From positions 62,001 to 126,000 of the forward strand of contig CAJAVU010000107.1 of NCBI GenBank assembly GCA_903945495.1: DNA of 64,000 bases, given 5' to 3'. Of this stretch, positions 1 through 8,921 are shown one piece after another. The notes under the pieces are model-generated. The model was given only the letters and a program-made list of their open reading frames with translations. It did no database searches and was not told the DNA's origin. The position numbers and the translations under genes were made by a program. The stretch comes from an uncultured Flavobacteriales bacterium. Lineage in GTDB: Bacteria > Bacteroidota > Bacteroidia > Flavobacteriales_D > Crocinitomicaceae. Each line of letters opens with the position of its first letter. The stretch's first letter is position 1.

Positions 1-16
1 TTGAATACAACGGTAA

Positions 17-1309
17 ATGACAAGTATATTCTGGCATCGACGAGATTTACGCTTGCACGACAACGCGGGTTTATTCAAGGCTTTAAAATCAGGAGATAAA
101 ATTCAACCAATCTTCATTTTTGACAGTACAATCCTTTCTCGCTTAAATGTTTCTGATCAACGTGTTTTATTCATCTATCAGGAAATAAAAAAACTGAAAG
201 AAAAATATGCCGAATACGGAAGCGATTTAAAGGTATTTCATGGAAATCCTGTTGAACTAATACCGTTGATTGCCCATAATCTCAAGGCGAATGCAGTTTA
301 CACAAATCGTGATTATGAGCCGTATGCACTAAAACGAGATAAAACCTTATTCGAACTACTTAAAACACAAAATTGCGAGTTAATCGGAGCAAAAGACCAC
401 GTGATTTTTGAGAAAAATGAAGTTCTCAAAGCTGATGGACTTCCCTACACTATTTTCACACCTTATTCACGGAAATGGAAAGAACTTTTGAATTTTTTCT
501 ACCTGAAAAGTTATCCAGTAGAAAAGCACTTTGGAAATTTAATACATTCTCCCTCAGAGCCACTGATGTCATTAGAAAACATAGGCTTCAACTCACGTCA
601 ATTCGTGGAATTCCCAACAATTGAAATTCCACTGTCTAGAATAGAGATATACAATACAACGCGTGACATTCCTTCAATTTTAGGCACGAGTCGACTAAGT
701 TTACATCTTCGTTTTGGAACGATTAGTATCCGAGAATTAGCTCGTGTCGCTCAAGCAAAAAATGAAACGTATTTAAACGAGCTCATTTGGCGTGATTTCT
801 ATCAAATGATTATTTTTCATTTCCCGCATTCTGCAACTGATTCGTTCAAAAAGCAATACGATCGCATTCAATGGGAACGAAATGAAAACCATTTCATTGC
901 TTGGTGTGAAGGTAAAACAGGTTATCCATTAGTTGATGCTGGTATGCGTGAATTAAACGCTACTGGATTTATGCACAACCGAGTTCGTATGGTTGTTGCA
1001 AGTTTTCTGACAAAGCACTTACTATTAGATTGGCGTTTAGGAGAAGCTTATTTCGCTGAAAAATTATTGGATTTCGAATTAGCGAGTAATACAGGAGGTT
1101 GGCAATGGGCTGCTGGTTGCGGATGTGATGCTGCACCTTATTTTAGAGTGTTTAATCCAACTAGTCAGCAAGAAAAATTCGACAAAGACTTCAAGTACAT
1201 AAAAAAATGGGTTCCAGAATACGGAACGTCTGAGTATCCAAATCCAATTATCGATCATAAATTTGCACGTGAACGTGTTTTAGCGCGTTACAAAGAAGCA
1301 TTAACTTAA
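17..1309 (+). CDS. phrB: Deoxyribodipyrimidine photolyase (cryptochrome/photolyase family)
   Basis: Light-dependent repair of cyclobutane pyrimidine dimers, using reduced FAD and an antenna pigment. The 430 residues have the family layout: an N-terminal Rossmann antenna domain (about 1-165, opening with FWHRRDLRLHDN) and a helical FAD/DNA-binding domain (about 200-425). Family motifs seen include GTSRLSLHLRFGTIS (223-237), WRDFYQMI (258-265) and GGWQWAAGCGCDAAPYFRVF (360-379). Asn358 lies where CPD photolyases carry the flavin-N5 Asn that plant-type cryptochromes replace with Asp. Length is usual for class I photolyases. An in-frame bcp gene follows after 11 bp, so the two probably form a UV/oxidative-damage pair. 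Whether it repairs CPD or 6-4 lesions is inferred from overall similarity only. Confidence 0.95.
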   Translation: MTSIFWHRRDLRLHDNAGLFKALKSGDKIQPIFIFDSTILSRLNVSDQRVLFIYQEIKKLKEKYAEYGSDLKVFHGNPVELIPLIAHNLKANAVYTNRDYEPYALKRDKTLFELLKTQNCELIGAKDHVIFEKNEVLKADGLPYTIFTPYSRKWKELLNFFYLKSYPVEKHFGNLIHSPSEPLMSLENIGFNSRQFVEFPTIEIPLSRIEIYNTTRDIPSILGTSRLSLHLRFGTISIRELARVAQAKNETYLNELIWRDFYQMIIFHFPHSATDSFKKQYDRIQWERNENHFIAWCEGKTGYPLVDAGMRELNATGFMHNRVRMVVASFLTKHLLLDWRLGEAYFAEKLLDFELASNTGGWQWAAGCGCDAAPYFRVFNPTSQQEKFDKDFKYIKKWVPEYGTSEYPNPIIDHKFARERVLARYKEALT

Positions 1310-1320
1310 ACAAAATTACC

Positions 1321-1776
1321 ATGGCTTTACAAATCGGCGACAACTGTCCATCATTCAAACTAGCAAATCAATTCGGTGAATTAATCGATAGCTCAAACTT
1401 AATCGGTACAAAAAACTTGGTCATCTATTTTTACCCGAAAGATGACACTCCTGGTTGCACAAAAGAAGCATGTTCTTTCAGAGATTCATATGAAGAGTTC
1501 AAAGATTTGGGTTGTGAAGTTTTGGGTATCTCTTCCGACTCTGTTGAAGACCACAAGAAGTTTGCAGAAAAATATAGATTAAGTTTCAACTTACTTGCCG
1601 ATACTTCAAAGGAATTACGCAAAGCATTTGGAGTTCCTGGAAATCTATTTGGATTAATTCCAGGACGAGTAACCTACATTATCGATTTAAAAGGAAAAAT
1701 TCGTGGTGTTTACAATTCACAAACGAACCCGCTTGGTCACATTGAACAAGCATTAGCGTTAGTGAAAAAGTTATAA
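1321..1776 (+). CDS. bcp: Thioredoxin-dependent peroxiredoxin, Bcp/PrxQ type
   Basis: Reduces hydrogen peroxide and organic hydroperoxides with electrons from thioredoxin. The 151-residue protein shows the PrxQ active site FYPKDDTPGCTKEACSFRD, with peroxidatic Cys46 and resolving Cys51 five residues on, the intramolecular arrangement of the Bcp subfamily. The later segment GVPGNLFGLIPGRVTYIID is the usual C-terminal part. It begins 11 bp after the photolyase stop and is probably cotranscribed with it. The next gene, on the other strand, ends 2 bp away, so the two converge without room for a strong terminator. Confidence 0.96.
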   Translation: MALQIGDNCPSFKLANQFGELIDSSNLIGTKNLVIYFYPKDDTPGCTKEACSFRDSYEEFKDLGCEVLGISSDSVEDHKKFAEKYRLSFNLLADTSKELRKAFGVPGNLFGLIPGRVTYIIDLKGKIRGVYNSQTNPLGHIEQALALVKKL

Positions 1777-1777
1777 A

Positions 1778-2227
1778 TTACTTGAATCGTTCATCAACAA
1801 CTTTGAAACGATAAGCAAAAATCGCTTCCAATTTTGGACGGATTATGATTGGATGAACCAATCTACCTAGTAATCCAAACGGAACTTCGTACGAAACAAT
1901 GTCTGTCATTTCGACTCCACCTTCAACAGCTTTGAAATGGTGCTCGTGGTGCCAAATTTTGTAAGGCCCTTTGCGCTGTTCATCTACAAAATAATTACGG
2001 TCTTTAACATGCGTAATCTCTGTAATCCAACGCATGGGTATCCCTAACAGAGGTCGCACACGATATTCAATCATCAAACCTTCATACATGTCTTTTGGTG
2101 TTTCAACTAAAACATCAAAACCCATTGATTTTGGGGTAATTTCCTTCAAATTGGCTGGAGATGAGAAAAAATCCCAACACGTTTCCAAATCTGCTTTTAC
2201 GAACTGAGTGCGTTTTAATTGATACAT
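1778..2227 (-). CDS. SRPBCC-fold ligand-binding protein
   Basis: A 149-residue START/Bet v1-like (SRPBCC) protein. The opening MYQLKRTQFVKADLETCWDF and the phrase SSPANLKEITP are typical of the small cytoplasmic SRPBCC proteins often found near photolyase genes in Bacteroidota. There is no signal peptide and no transmembrane segment. The ligand and reaction are unknown; the fold binds a hydrophobic ligand in a deep cavity. A second potential start lies upstream in another frame and is disregarded. It is divergent from the DUF3050 gene with about 125 bp between them. Confidence 0.8.
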   Translation of the reverse strand: MYQLKRTQFVKADLETCWDFFSSPANLKEITPKSMGFDVLVETPKDMYEGLMIEYRVRPLLGIPMRWITEITHVKDRNYFVDEQRKGPYKIWHHEHHFKAVEGGVEMTDIVSYEVPFGLLGRLVHPIIIRPKLEAIFAYRFKVVDERFK

Positions 2228-2296
2228 AACCTTTTTCTTTAACGAACAATTTCAATTTCATTTTGTTCATATTTTTTAGTAATAAATCTCTTTTCA

Positions 2297-2329
2297 TTGA
2301 TATGAAACAAAACGGAGAAATTACCTTTG
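2297..2329 (+). promoter_or_regulatory. Bacteroidota promoter of the DUF3050 gene
   Basis: TTG at 2297-2299, 22 bp, then a perfect TAccTTTG at 2322-2329. This matches the Flavobacterium consensus TTG-N17-23-TAnnTTTG. A start point near 2333 would leave a leader of about 20 nt before the ATG at 2353. Confidence 0.75.
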
Positions 2330-2352
2330 TAAAAAATTCAAATTAGGTTGAT

Positions 2353-3144
2353 ATGAACAAGCACATCGAACAATTACAAGCCAACATCGAACCACTCCGC
2401 CAAGAAATAATCAATCACAAAGTTTACACGCAAATCAATGATATTGAGGATTTACAAATCTTCATGCAGCACCACATTTACGCAGTTTGGGATTTTATGT
2501 CCTTATTAAAAGCTTTACAAAATAATTTAACCTGCACGCAAGTTCCTTGGACTCCAAAAGGATCTGCTGAAACACGCTATTTGATTAATGAAATTGTTGT
2601 TGGAGAAGAATGTGATGTGGATTTAGACGGAAATCGCAGAAGCCATTTTGAGCTGTATTTGGACGCAATGGAACAATGTGGAGCTGACACAAAACGAATC
2701 AATGCGTTTATTGAAAAAATTCAAAGCAATATAACCGTGAAGGAATCCTTGTCTCTAACAACTGATGACAAAGGAATTAATCAATTTGTGAATGGTACAT
2801 TTGATGTTATTCAGTCCGAAAAAGATTACTTACAAGCGGCAGTTTTCACTTTCGGAAGAGAAGATTTAATTCCGAGCATGTTTATTTCAATCGTCAATGA
2901 TATCTATCAACGAATTCCTTCAAGTGTTTCTGTTTTCAAGTATTATTTAGAACGTCACATAGAAGTTGACGGCGACCACCACAGTCATTTAGCTCTTGAA
3001 ATGACAAGTAGTTTGTGTGGTGATGATGTATCAAAATGGAACGAAGTTGAACAAGCAGTTACTGCCTCATTAAAACAGCGAATAAAACTTTGGGATAGCG
3101 TATACGAAGCAATTCAACTAAAAAACACTGTATCAATGAATTAA
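2353..3144 (+). CDS. DUF3050 protein (heme-oxygenase-like fold)
   Basis: A 263-residue cytoplasmic helical protein recognised as DUF3050 from the N-terminal block IYAVWDFMSLLKALQ and the C-terminal histidine-rich VDGDHHSHLALEM. The family belongs to the heme-oxygenase-like superfamily, in which such His/Glu clusters can hold metal. No reaction is established. The start is supported by a perfect promoter box 23 bp upstream. Its stop codon lies 1 bp before a fragment that looks like the end of another gene, so the original downstream partner may have been lost. Confidence 0.8.
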   Translation: MNKHIEQLQANIEPLRQEIINHKVYTQINDIEDLQIFMQHHIYAVWDFMSLLKALQNNLTCTQVPWTPKGSAETRYLINEIVVGEECDVDLDGNRRSHFELYLDAMEQCGADTKRINAFIEKIQSNITVKESLSLTTDDKGINQFVNGTFDVIQSEKDYLQAAVFTFGREDLIPSMFISIVNDIYQRIPSSVSVFKYYLERHIEVDGDHHSHLALEMTSSLCGDDVSKWNEVEQAVTASLKQRIKLWDSVYEAIQLKNTVSMN

Positions 3145-3145
3145 A

Positions 3146-3229
3146 ATGATTGTAATCACTGAAGCAGGAAGCATCGTAGTGAACAGCGAAACAAAATTAA
3201 ACGCAGAAGTACAATTGATTAAACAATAA
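3146..3229 (+). pseudogene. 27-codon ORF, possible C-terminal remnant of a pirin-like cupin
   Basis: An ATG one base after the DUF3050 stop opens 27 codons beginning MIVITEAGSIVVNSETKLNA and ending EVQLIKQ. The strand pattern (ITEAGSI then AEVQLIK) resembles the final beta-strands of pirin-family proteins. I infer a deletion remnant; it could equally be a small real peptide or chance. A terminator hairpin follows at 3271-3315. Confidence 0.3.
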
Positions 3230-3270
3230 TCAAACTTCTTTGTTATACAATCATAGTAGTAGGTTGATGT

Positions 3271-3315
3271 AAAAAGTCGTATTCACAGAAATGTGTTGCG
3301 GCTTTTTTCTTTTTT
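3271..3315 (+). terminator. Rho-independent terminator
   Basis: Outer arms AAAAGTCG and CGGCTTTT (one G-T) enclose an inner CACA-gaaa-TGTG stem, followed by runs of T broken by single C. It ends the DUF3050 transcript. Confidence 0.75.
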
Positions 3316-3337
3316 TCAAATCCCAACCTCCTTGAAC

Positions 3338-3414
3338 TTATGTGGTTAAAACACTACAAACTAATTCTTTTGTGACCTCATGTGCCTTATGTGGTTATAC
3401 ATTGAATCAACTTC
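3338..3414 (+). repeat. Degenerate intergenic phrase repeat
   Basis: The phrase CTTATGTGGTTA occurs twice (about 3338 and 3389) with an intervening CTCATGTGCC. It is low-complexity, non-coding text lying between the terminator and the convergent zinc-ribbon gene. Confidence 0.4.
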
Positions 3415-3777
3415 CTACCTCACATAATCCTGCTTATGCACCAACATATACTGATCGCCCTCCAATTTCACATACCCTTGATCGTAACAGAAATAATAGG
3501 TCGCTCCCTTTTGAGTTGCATAAATATTCGTGAAATAATGAAAGTTAAAACCTTCTTCTGCTAAACGAATTCCATCCACAGTTTTCTTTCCAGATGGATT
3601 CATCGTACTTAATATCCGTCGATTTTTACGCAAAATATTATTGATACGTCGCATATAAGCAGTTGCATCCTCATTCTGACGATTATTGAATGTATTGCGA
3701 CAGTAGTCTGAACAAAACTTCTGATCCTTTCTTCCTGATAATTTCTGACCACATTCTTTACAAGCGCGTGTTTCCAT
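3415..3777 (-). CDS. Small zinc-ribbon protein of unknown function
   Basis: A 120-residue protein with an N-terminal treble-clef/zinc-ribbon made by Cys6, Cys9, Cys22 and Cys26 (CKECG...FCSDYC), similar to DUF2116-type ribbons. A basic helix (MRRINNILRKNRRIL) follows, then a C-terminal part rich in Tyr and Phe without a recognised motif. Proteins of this shape are widespread in Flavobacteriales and have no assigned function; nucleic-acid binding is an inference from the ribbon and the basic helix. It is divergent from the moxR/Bat operon across a 110-bp AT-rich gap. Confidence 0.75.
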   Translation of the reverse strand: METRACKECGQKLSGRKDQKFCSDYCRNTFNNRQNEDATAYMRRINNILRKNRRILSTMNPSGKKTVDGIRLAEEGFNFHYFTNIYATQKGATYYFCYDQGYVKLEGDQYMLVHKQDYVR

Positions 3778-3858
3778 TGGTGCTGGTTTGGTAGTTTATG
3801 CAAAACAATGTTAACAATATTTAACAGCAAAATCAAGCGTTTTGGAGCTTATCTTTAT

Positions 3859-3866
3859 CACCTTTG
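3859..3866 (+). promoter_or_regulatory. -7 box of the moxR/Bat operon
   Basis: CAccTTTG, a one-mismatch TAnnTTTG, lies 22 bp before the ATG at 3888. No TTG was found at the expected upstream distance, so only the -7 part is supported. Confidence 0.5.
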
Positions 3867-3887
3867 TATATTCATCTTATTCGATTT

Positions 3888-4910
3888 ATGACAGATAATA
3901 CAATCAATCCGATAAATCCTGCGGAAGCGTTACGCATTCTCAGTGAGAAAATTAAACTCGAAACAGTCATCATGCAACGCCTGCGTGAAGAAGTAGGTAA
4001 AGTAATTGTTGGTCAATCCTATATGATTGATCGTTTACTTATTGCGCTGTTGGCAGATGGACACGTATTACTTGAAGGTGTCCCCGGTTTAGCAAAAACA
4101 TTGGCAATTAAAACATTGGCTGAGGCAATTGATGTTGAATTTAGTCGTATTCAATTCACGCCTGATTTATTACCTGCCGACGTAACTGGAACGCTTATTT
4201 ACAATCAGAAAAGTGAACAATTCACTGTAAAAAAAGGACCAATCTTTGCCAATTTTATTCTTGCAGATGAGATTAATCGTGCTCCAGCGAAAGTGCAAAG
4301 TGCCTTGTTGGAAGCGATGCAAGAACGCCAAATCACAATCGGTGATGAAACCTATAAGTTACCTGCTCCTTTCTTGGTATTGGCAACACAAAATCCAATC
4401 GAACAAGAAGGAACATACCCATTGCCTGAAGCACAAGTTGATCGTTTCATGTTGAAAGTGTTCTTGGGCTACCCAACAATCGAAGAAGAAAAACAAATCA
4501 TACGTACCAATGTGCAAAAAGGTGGAATTCCTGCTTGTGGAAAAGTCCTTTCTACCAACGATATCATGCGTGCACGCGAATTAGTGCGCGAAGTCTATTT
4601 AGATGAAAAAGTGGAGCAATACATTGTTGATTTAGTTTACGCAACACGTACTCCTGAAAAATACGGTCTTGCTTATTTAGAACCAATGATTGGCTTCGGC
4701 TGTTCACCTCGCGCAAGTATCAATTTGGCTTTAGCAGCAAAAGCATATGCTTTCTTACAAGGAAGAGCATTTGTTGTTCCGGAAGATGTGCGTGCAATTG
4801 CACCAGATGTGATGCGTCACAGAATGGGATTAACGTATGAAGCTGAAGCAGAAAACATTACCGCGACAGACATCGTGAATAAAATCATCAATAAAGTAGA
4901 AGTTCCTTAA
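3888..4910 (+). CDS. moxR: MoxR-family AAA+ ATPase of the Bat operon
   Basis: A chaperone-like AAA+ ATPase thought to act with von Willebrand factor A (VWA) partner proteins. I chose the ATG at 3888, which lies after the promoter-like box, over an in-frame start 24 nt upstream; this gives 340 residues. Walker A is GVPGLAKT (64-71) and Walker B ILADE (124-128), with an extended ATQNP sensor region, all typical of the MoxR family. It leads an eight-gene operon (moxR, DUF58, membrane protein, BatA, B, C, D, E) in the order known from Bacteroides and Flavobacterium. Confidence 0.93.
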   Translation: MTDNTINPINPAEALRILSEKIKLETVIMQRLREEVGKVIVGQSYMIDRLLIALLADGHVLLEGVPGLAKTLAIKTLAEAIDVEFSRIQFTPDLLPADVTGTLIYNQKSEQFTVKKGPIFANFILADEINRAPAKVQSALLEAMQERQITIGDETYKLPAPFLVLATQNPIEQEGTYPLPEAQVDRFMLKVFLGYPTIEEEKQIIRTNVQKGGIPACGKVLSTNDIMRARELVREVYLDEKVEQYIVDLVYATRTPEKYGLAYLEPMIGFGCSPRASINLALAAKAYAFLQGRAFVVPEDVRAIAPDVMRHRMGLTYEAEAENITATDIVNKIINKVEVP

Positions 4911-4921
4911 GCGCAATTTCA

Positions 4922-5791
4922 TTGGAAACAAAAGAACTCATTAAAAAAATCCATCGTTTGGAAATCAAGACAAAGGGCTTGACCAAACACATCTTTTCGG
5001 GTGAATACCATTCGGCGTTCAAAGGAAGAGGTATGGCGTTTAGTGAAGTTCGAAACTACCATTTCGGTGATGAAGTCCGAACAATCGATTGGAATGTCAC
5101 AGCTCGTTACAATGATCCATATGTAAAAGTATTTGAAGAGGAACGTGAATTAACGGTGATGCTTGTAATCGACATTTCTGGTTCAGAAGAATTTGGTACG
5201 AGTGATAAAACCAAAAAAGACGTTGCCCTGGAAATTGCAGCTGTACTCGCTTTTTCTGCTATTAGCAACAACGATAAAGTAGGTGCAATCTTAGTATCCG
5301 ATAAAGTTGAACGGTTCATTGCTCCTGAAAAAGGAAAGAAACACGCCTTGATGATTTTGCGCGAATTGATTGAGTTCAAACCAAAAAGTAAAGGAACAAA
5401 TCTCAATGAAGGATTAAAATTCCTGCGCAATACCCAGAAAAAAAGAGCAATTACGTTTGTATTAAGTGATTTCATCGATCAGAATGATTTTATGGAAGGA
5501 ATGCGTTTAACAAAAAAACGTCACGATACAATCGCTATTAAACTCTCTGATAAAGCTGAATATGAATTGCCTAATATGGGCTTTATTCAATTATACAATG
5601 CCGAAACAGGTGAAACAACGTGGGTAAATTCCAGTTCAACTGAAGTGCGCGAAAAATTCAAACAAAACTTTCTTGATCAAGAAGCAAGTACAATGAAAGC
5701 CTTTAAAAAAGCTGGAATTGACAGTGTAAGCTGTTCAACAGAAGATGATTTAATTAAACCATTAGTAGCACTTTTCAAACAACGCGGATGA
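4922..5791 (+). CDS. DUF58 domain protein, MoxR partner
   Basis: A 289-residue cytoplasmic protein with the DUF58 signature FSEVRNYHFGDEVRTIDWNV near residues 40-60, followed by a VWA-like domain whose MIDAS loop is DISGSEEFG. It is the usual MoxR partner encoded next to it. The reading frame begins at TTG (4922): family members begin METKEL, and translation from this TTG gives exactly METKELIKK, while the next in-frame ATG would remove part of the conserved domain. It starts 11 bp after moxR and its last codons overlap the next gene (ATGA). Confidence 0.9.
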   Translation: METKELIKKIHRLEIKTKGLTKHIFSGEYHSAFKGRGMAFSEVRNYHFGDEVRTIDWNVTARYNDPYVKVFEEERELTVMLVIDISGSEEFGTSDKTKKDVALEIAAVLAFSAISNNDKVGAILVSDKVERFIAPEKGKKHALMILRELIEFKPKSKGTNLNEGLKFLRNTQKKRAITFVLSDFIDQNDFMEGMRLTKKRHDTIAIKLSDKAEYELPNMGFIQLYNAETGETTWVNSSSTEVREKFKQNFLDQEASTMKAFKKAGIDSVSCSTEDDLIKPLVALFKQRG

Positions 5792-6753
5792 AATGGATAA
5801 TTAGTCATATCGTCCTATTTCTATTCGCTGTCGGAGCCAACGCTCAAACAGCACGAACAAACGTGTCACAAAAATCAATTTTAGTTGGCGAGAAAATCAC
5901 CTTAACATATACATTGACATTCGATAGTAAGTCGAAAAAACCTAATTTCATTCCTGCCGTGGGCGTCTTACCAAGTCGCTTAAAATCAAAAACGGGAAGT
6001 TTATCAAATGCTATTTCCGATAACATTGAAGTGGAAACACCTTTCAAGGACACGTTAATTAAAGGTAAAAAACAATCTACTTGGACAGGAACGTATGAAA
6101 TAACAGCGTGGGATGAAGGGAAATATGTCATTTCTGGACCTAAAATAACCATTGATGATTCAACTATCTATTTTCCCGATGCGGAAATTCAAGTAAAATT
6201 AGTCAGCGCCAAAAAAGGACAAGATATTTACGACATTAAAGAATCATTTGCTGAAATTCCAGACGAACCTTTTTCATTCAAGCGCTTTTTTGCAAATCAT
6301 TGGTGGTGGCTCCTTCCATTACTACTGATTCCACTTATTTATTGGATGGTACGAAAAGTGAAAAACGCCGAAAAGCATCCTGAACGCATTAAAGAAATGC
6401 CGTTAAAAGAGCGAACACTCTTGGCAATTGACGCCTTAGAAAAAAGTAAATTGTGGGAGAAAAATCGCGTTAAGGAACACTTCAGTGAATTGACATTTAT
6501 TCTACGCTCCTACTTATCGTCGCGCTACAACATTAATTTATTAGAGAAAACATCACACGAAACAAAATTACTTTTGCTGCAACGAGGATTACACCCTGAA
6601 ACAGTGCGTGTAATTAGTGAAATATTAAATGAAGCCGATATGGTGAAATTTGCCAAATCGCACCCAGACGAAATTGCAATCTATAAACATGCTCAATTAG
6701 CACGACAAGTAGTCGCTGAAACGAGTCCAATTGAATTTGACCATGCTGAATAA
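5788..6753 (+). CDS. Bat-operon membrane protein with BatD-like N-terminal domain
   Basis: A 321-residue protein with a signal peptide (ends near Gln20), a periplasmic beta-sandwich segment related in style to the BatD N-terminus (residues 21-165), one transmembrane helix (WWWLLPLLLIPLIYWMV, about 172-188) and a cytoplasmic helical tail resembling DUF4381 (KERTLLAIDALEKSKLW..., about 205-310). Proteins of this type always sit between DUF58 and BatA in Bacteroidota, which supports a structural role in the membrane MoxR/VWA assembly. It overlaps DUF58 by 4 nt and BatA by 11 nt, suggesting translational coupling. Confidence 0.8.
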   Translation: MKWIISHIVLFLFAVGANAQTARTNVSQKSILVGEKITLTYTLTFDSKSKKPNFIPAVGVLPSRLKSKTGSLSNAISDNIEVETPFKDTLIKGKKQSTWTGTYEITAWDEGKYVISGPKITIDDSTIYFPDAEIQVKLVSAKKGQDIYDIKESFAEIPDEPFSFKRFFANHWWWLLPLLLIPLIYWMVRKVKNAEKHPERIKEMPLKERTLLAIDALEKSKLWEKNRVKEHFSELTFILRSYLSSRYNINLLEKTSHETKLLLLQRGLHPETVRVISEILNEADMVKFAKSHPDEIAIYKHAQLARQVVAETSPIEFDHAE

Positions 6754-7774
6754 TTGGAACATACGTTTTTGGGAATACAATTTTCAATCACCGAATTGGT
6801 TGTGGTTATTGATCCTAGTGCCTGTAATTTGTTGGATTTTATTGAAACGCGAATCAAAACGTCAAGGAGATTGGAAATTCTCTGGTAATTCAGAAACGCA
6901 ACGCAAGTTTTCAACGCGTTGGATTATGGCTGTGCGACGAACAAGCATTGTACTACAATGTTTTGTGTTAGCACTTTTGATTGCTGCCATGGCAAAACCA
7001 TTTCATTGGTCGAGTTTCGATGATTTTGATGAAAACTATAAAAATGGTATCGATATAATCATCGCGATGGACGTTTCAGGTTCAATGCTAGCAATGGATT
7101 TCGAGCCCAATCGTTTGGAAGCATCCAAAGAAGTGGCAAAGGAATTTGTTGACGGAAGAAGAGGCGATCGCATTGGTTTAGTTGTATACGCCGGTGAAGC
7201 TTACACCGCTTGTCCTGCCACCTTGGATTATACCATTTTGAAAAAGCAAATCGATAAAATTGGTGAAGAAAACATTGAAGGTGGAACAGCCATCGGAACA
7301 GGTTTGGGAACTGCTGTCACACGATTACGAAGCGATAGTTTACAGTCAAAAGTGATAATTTTATTGACTGACGGTAGTAACAACGCAGGTGACATTGATC
7401 CGCTGACCGCTGCAGAACTGGCACGTGCTAAAAACATTCGCGTTTATACAATCGGTGTTGGAAGTAATGGTGAAGCACCTACCCCAATTGCAACTCCTTT
7501 TGGAATTCGCTACGAAAATCAAGAAGTGGAAATCGATGAAATCTCGCTGATGAAAATCGCTGAAATCACTAAAGGGCAATACTTCCGAGCAACAAACAAA
7601 GAAGGTTTAAAAGAAATTTACAAAGAAATCGAGAAACTTGAAAAACGTAAAATGCTCGATCAGCATTACAAATCTGAACCGCCAGCAACACCAATGGCAT
7701 TTATGAATTGGGCGTTGTTGATCGCACTACTCTCCTTTATTACCAATCGTTTTTTATTCAAAACAAATGAATAA
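6743..7774 (+). CDS. batA: BatA, membrane-anchored VWA protein
   Basis: A VWA-domain protein of the aerotolerance (Bat) operon. Two N-terminal membrane helices (about 18-34 and 66-84) precede the VWA domain, whose MIDAS motif D110-x-S112-x-S114 is intact (MDVSGSM), with the later LLTDGSNNAG strand. A C-terminal hydrophobic helix (MNWALLIALLSF) closes the protein. I chose the ATG at 6743; an in-frame TTG start at 6731 is less likely. It overlaps the upstream gene by 11 nt and batB by 8 nt. Confidence 0.9.
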   Translation: MLNNWNIRFWEYNFQSPNWLWLLILVPVICWILLKRESKRQGDWKFSGNSETQRKFSTRWIMAVRRTSIVLQCFVLALLIAAMAKPFHWSSFDDFDENYKNGIDIIIAMDVSGSMLAMDFEPNRLEASKEVAKEFVDGRRGDRIGLVVYAGEAYTACPATLDYTILKKQIDKIGEENIEGGTAIGTGLGTAVTRLRSDSLQSKVIILLTDGSNNAGDIDPLTAAELARAKNIRVYTIGVGSNGEAPTPIATPFGIRYENQEVEIDEISLMKIAEITKGQYFRATNKEGLKEIYKEIEKLEKRKMLDQHYKSEPPATPMAFMNWALLIALLSFITNRFLFKTNE

Positions 7775-8921
7775 CGTCAGCTACACATATCGCTTAAAAC
7801 TGATTTTGGCAGGCGTGCTGATTTGGGAAGCAATTTTCTGGTCTTTGAGCGGTGTTGTATTATTTTTAATCGGCTATCTAGATCCTTCAGCGACTGGTCA
7901 GCAAATCGGATTTAAATTTCCAGGACAGTTTTGGTTATTGGTGTTTTTACTTCCAATTCTAGGAGTTTACTTTTTCAATGTTTACAATCTTAATCGCTTT
8001 GCAGATGCAGCGCATCCAACGGTTCGCAAATACATTTTACAACCTGTTTCTTCATTCAATAGCTTCCTTACCTTCTTCTTTTTCCGCAATGCAATTGTCT
8101 TGCTGATTTTCGCAATGGCACAACCCGTGTTTGGAATGAAGAAAGTGAACGGAACGATGGAAAGCTTAGAATTAGTTGTTTGTTTAGACGTTTCTAATTC
8201 GATGAATACGAAAGATATTTCATCGGATATGTCGCGCTTAGAAATTGCTAAGCGTGCTTTAAATGAACTCGTGAATAAATTACATGGCGAGAAAATTGGA
8301 ATCAGTGTTTTTGCTGGTGGAGCATTTGTTCAATTGCCATTAACAGGTGATTACGCAGCAGCCAAAATGTTTATTTCTGAAATTGAAACGAACATGGTTT
8401 CCAGCCAAGGAACGAATATTTCAGAAGCATTGATTGTTTCAAGTGATATGTTCTCTGAAGCGAAAACCACCAAAGGAATTATCCTTGTTACGGACGGTGA
8501 AAATCACGAAGCAAATCCTAATGAAATCCTTCAGAAGCTAAAAGAGAAAAAAATTCAGTTGAGCATACTTGGAATCGGAACAACACAAGGCGGACCAGTT
8601 CCAATAGATCCACTTCGACCAGAATTGGGGAACAAAACTACAGCGACTGGAAGAACAGTAATTTCACGTGTTAATCCAGATTTCATTAAAACGATTGCAT
8701 CCAAAGCAGGAGGTTTCGCAACCCTTAGTTCTGACGAATTTCCAGATTTATCGGAATTATTAACACAAATTAACCAAATGAAGCGCGCTGAGGTGCAAGA
8801 TTTAGAGTTTGACGTGCAAGAGAATCGCTATCAAATCCCGTTATTTGCATCATTGATTTTATGGTGCTTATTTTTAGTTTGGACAAAGCTTCCAAAACAA
8901 CTTAAAAAAGTAGAACAATGA
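7767..8921 (+). CDS. batB: BatB, membrane-anchored VWA protein
   Basis: The second VWA protein of the operon, 384 residues. It differs from the usual BatB by a longer hydrophobic N-terminus (helices about 12-36, 55-75 and 103-123). MIDAS is D141-x-S143-x-S145 (CLDVSNSM), followed by ILVTDGENHEANP. One C-terminal membrane helix (FASLILWCLFLVW) precedes a basic tail. BatA and BatB are thought to form a metal-dependent membrane complex with BatC and the MoxR ATPase. It overlaps batC by 4 nt (ATGA). Confidence 0.88.
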   Translation: MNNVSYTYRLKLILAGVLIWEAIFWSLSGVVLFLIGYLDPSATGQQIGFKFPGQFWLLVFLLPILGVYFFNVYNLNRFADAAHPTVRKYILQPVSSFNSFLTFFFFRNAIVLLIFAMAQPVFGMKKVNGTMESLELVVCLDVSNSMNTKDISSDMSRLEIAKRALNELVNKLHGEKIGISVFAGGAFVQLPLTGDYAAAKMFISEIETNMVSSQGTNISEALIVSSDMFSEAKTTKGIILVTDGENHEANPNEILQKLKEKKIQLSILGIGTTQGGPVPIDPLRPELGNKTTATGRTVISRVNPDFIKTIASKAGGFATLSSDEFPDLSELLTQINQMKRAEVQDLEFDVQENRYQIPLFASLILWCLFLVWTKLPKQLKKVEQ

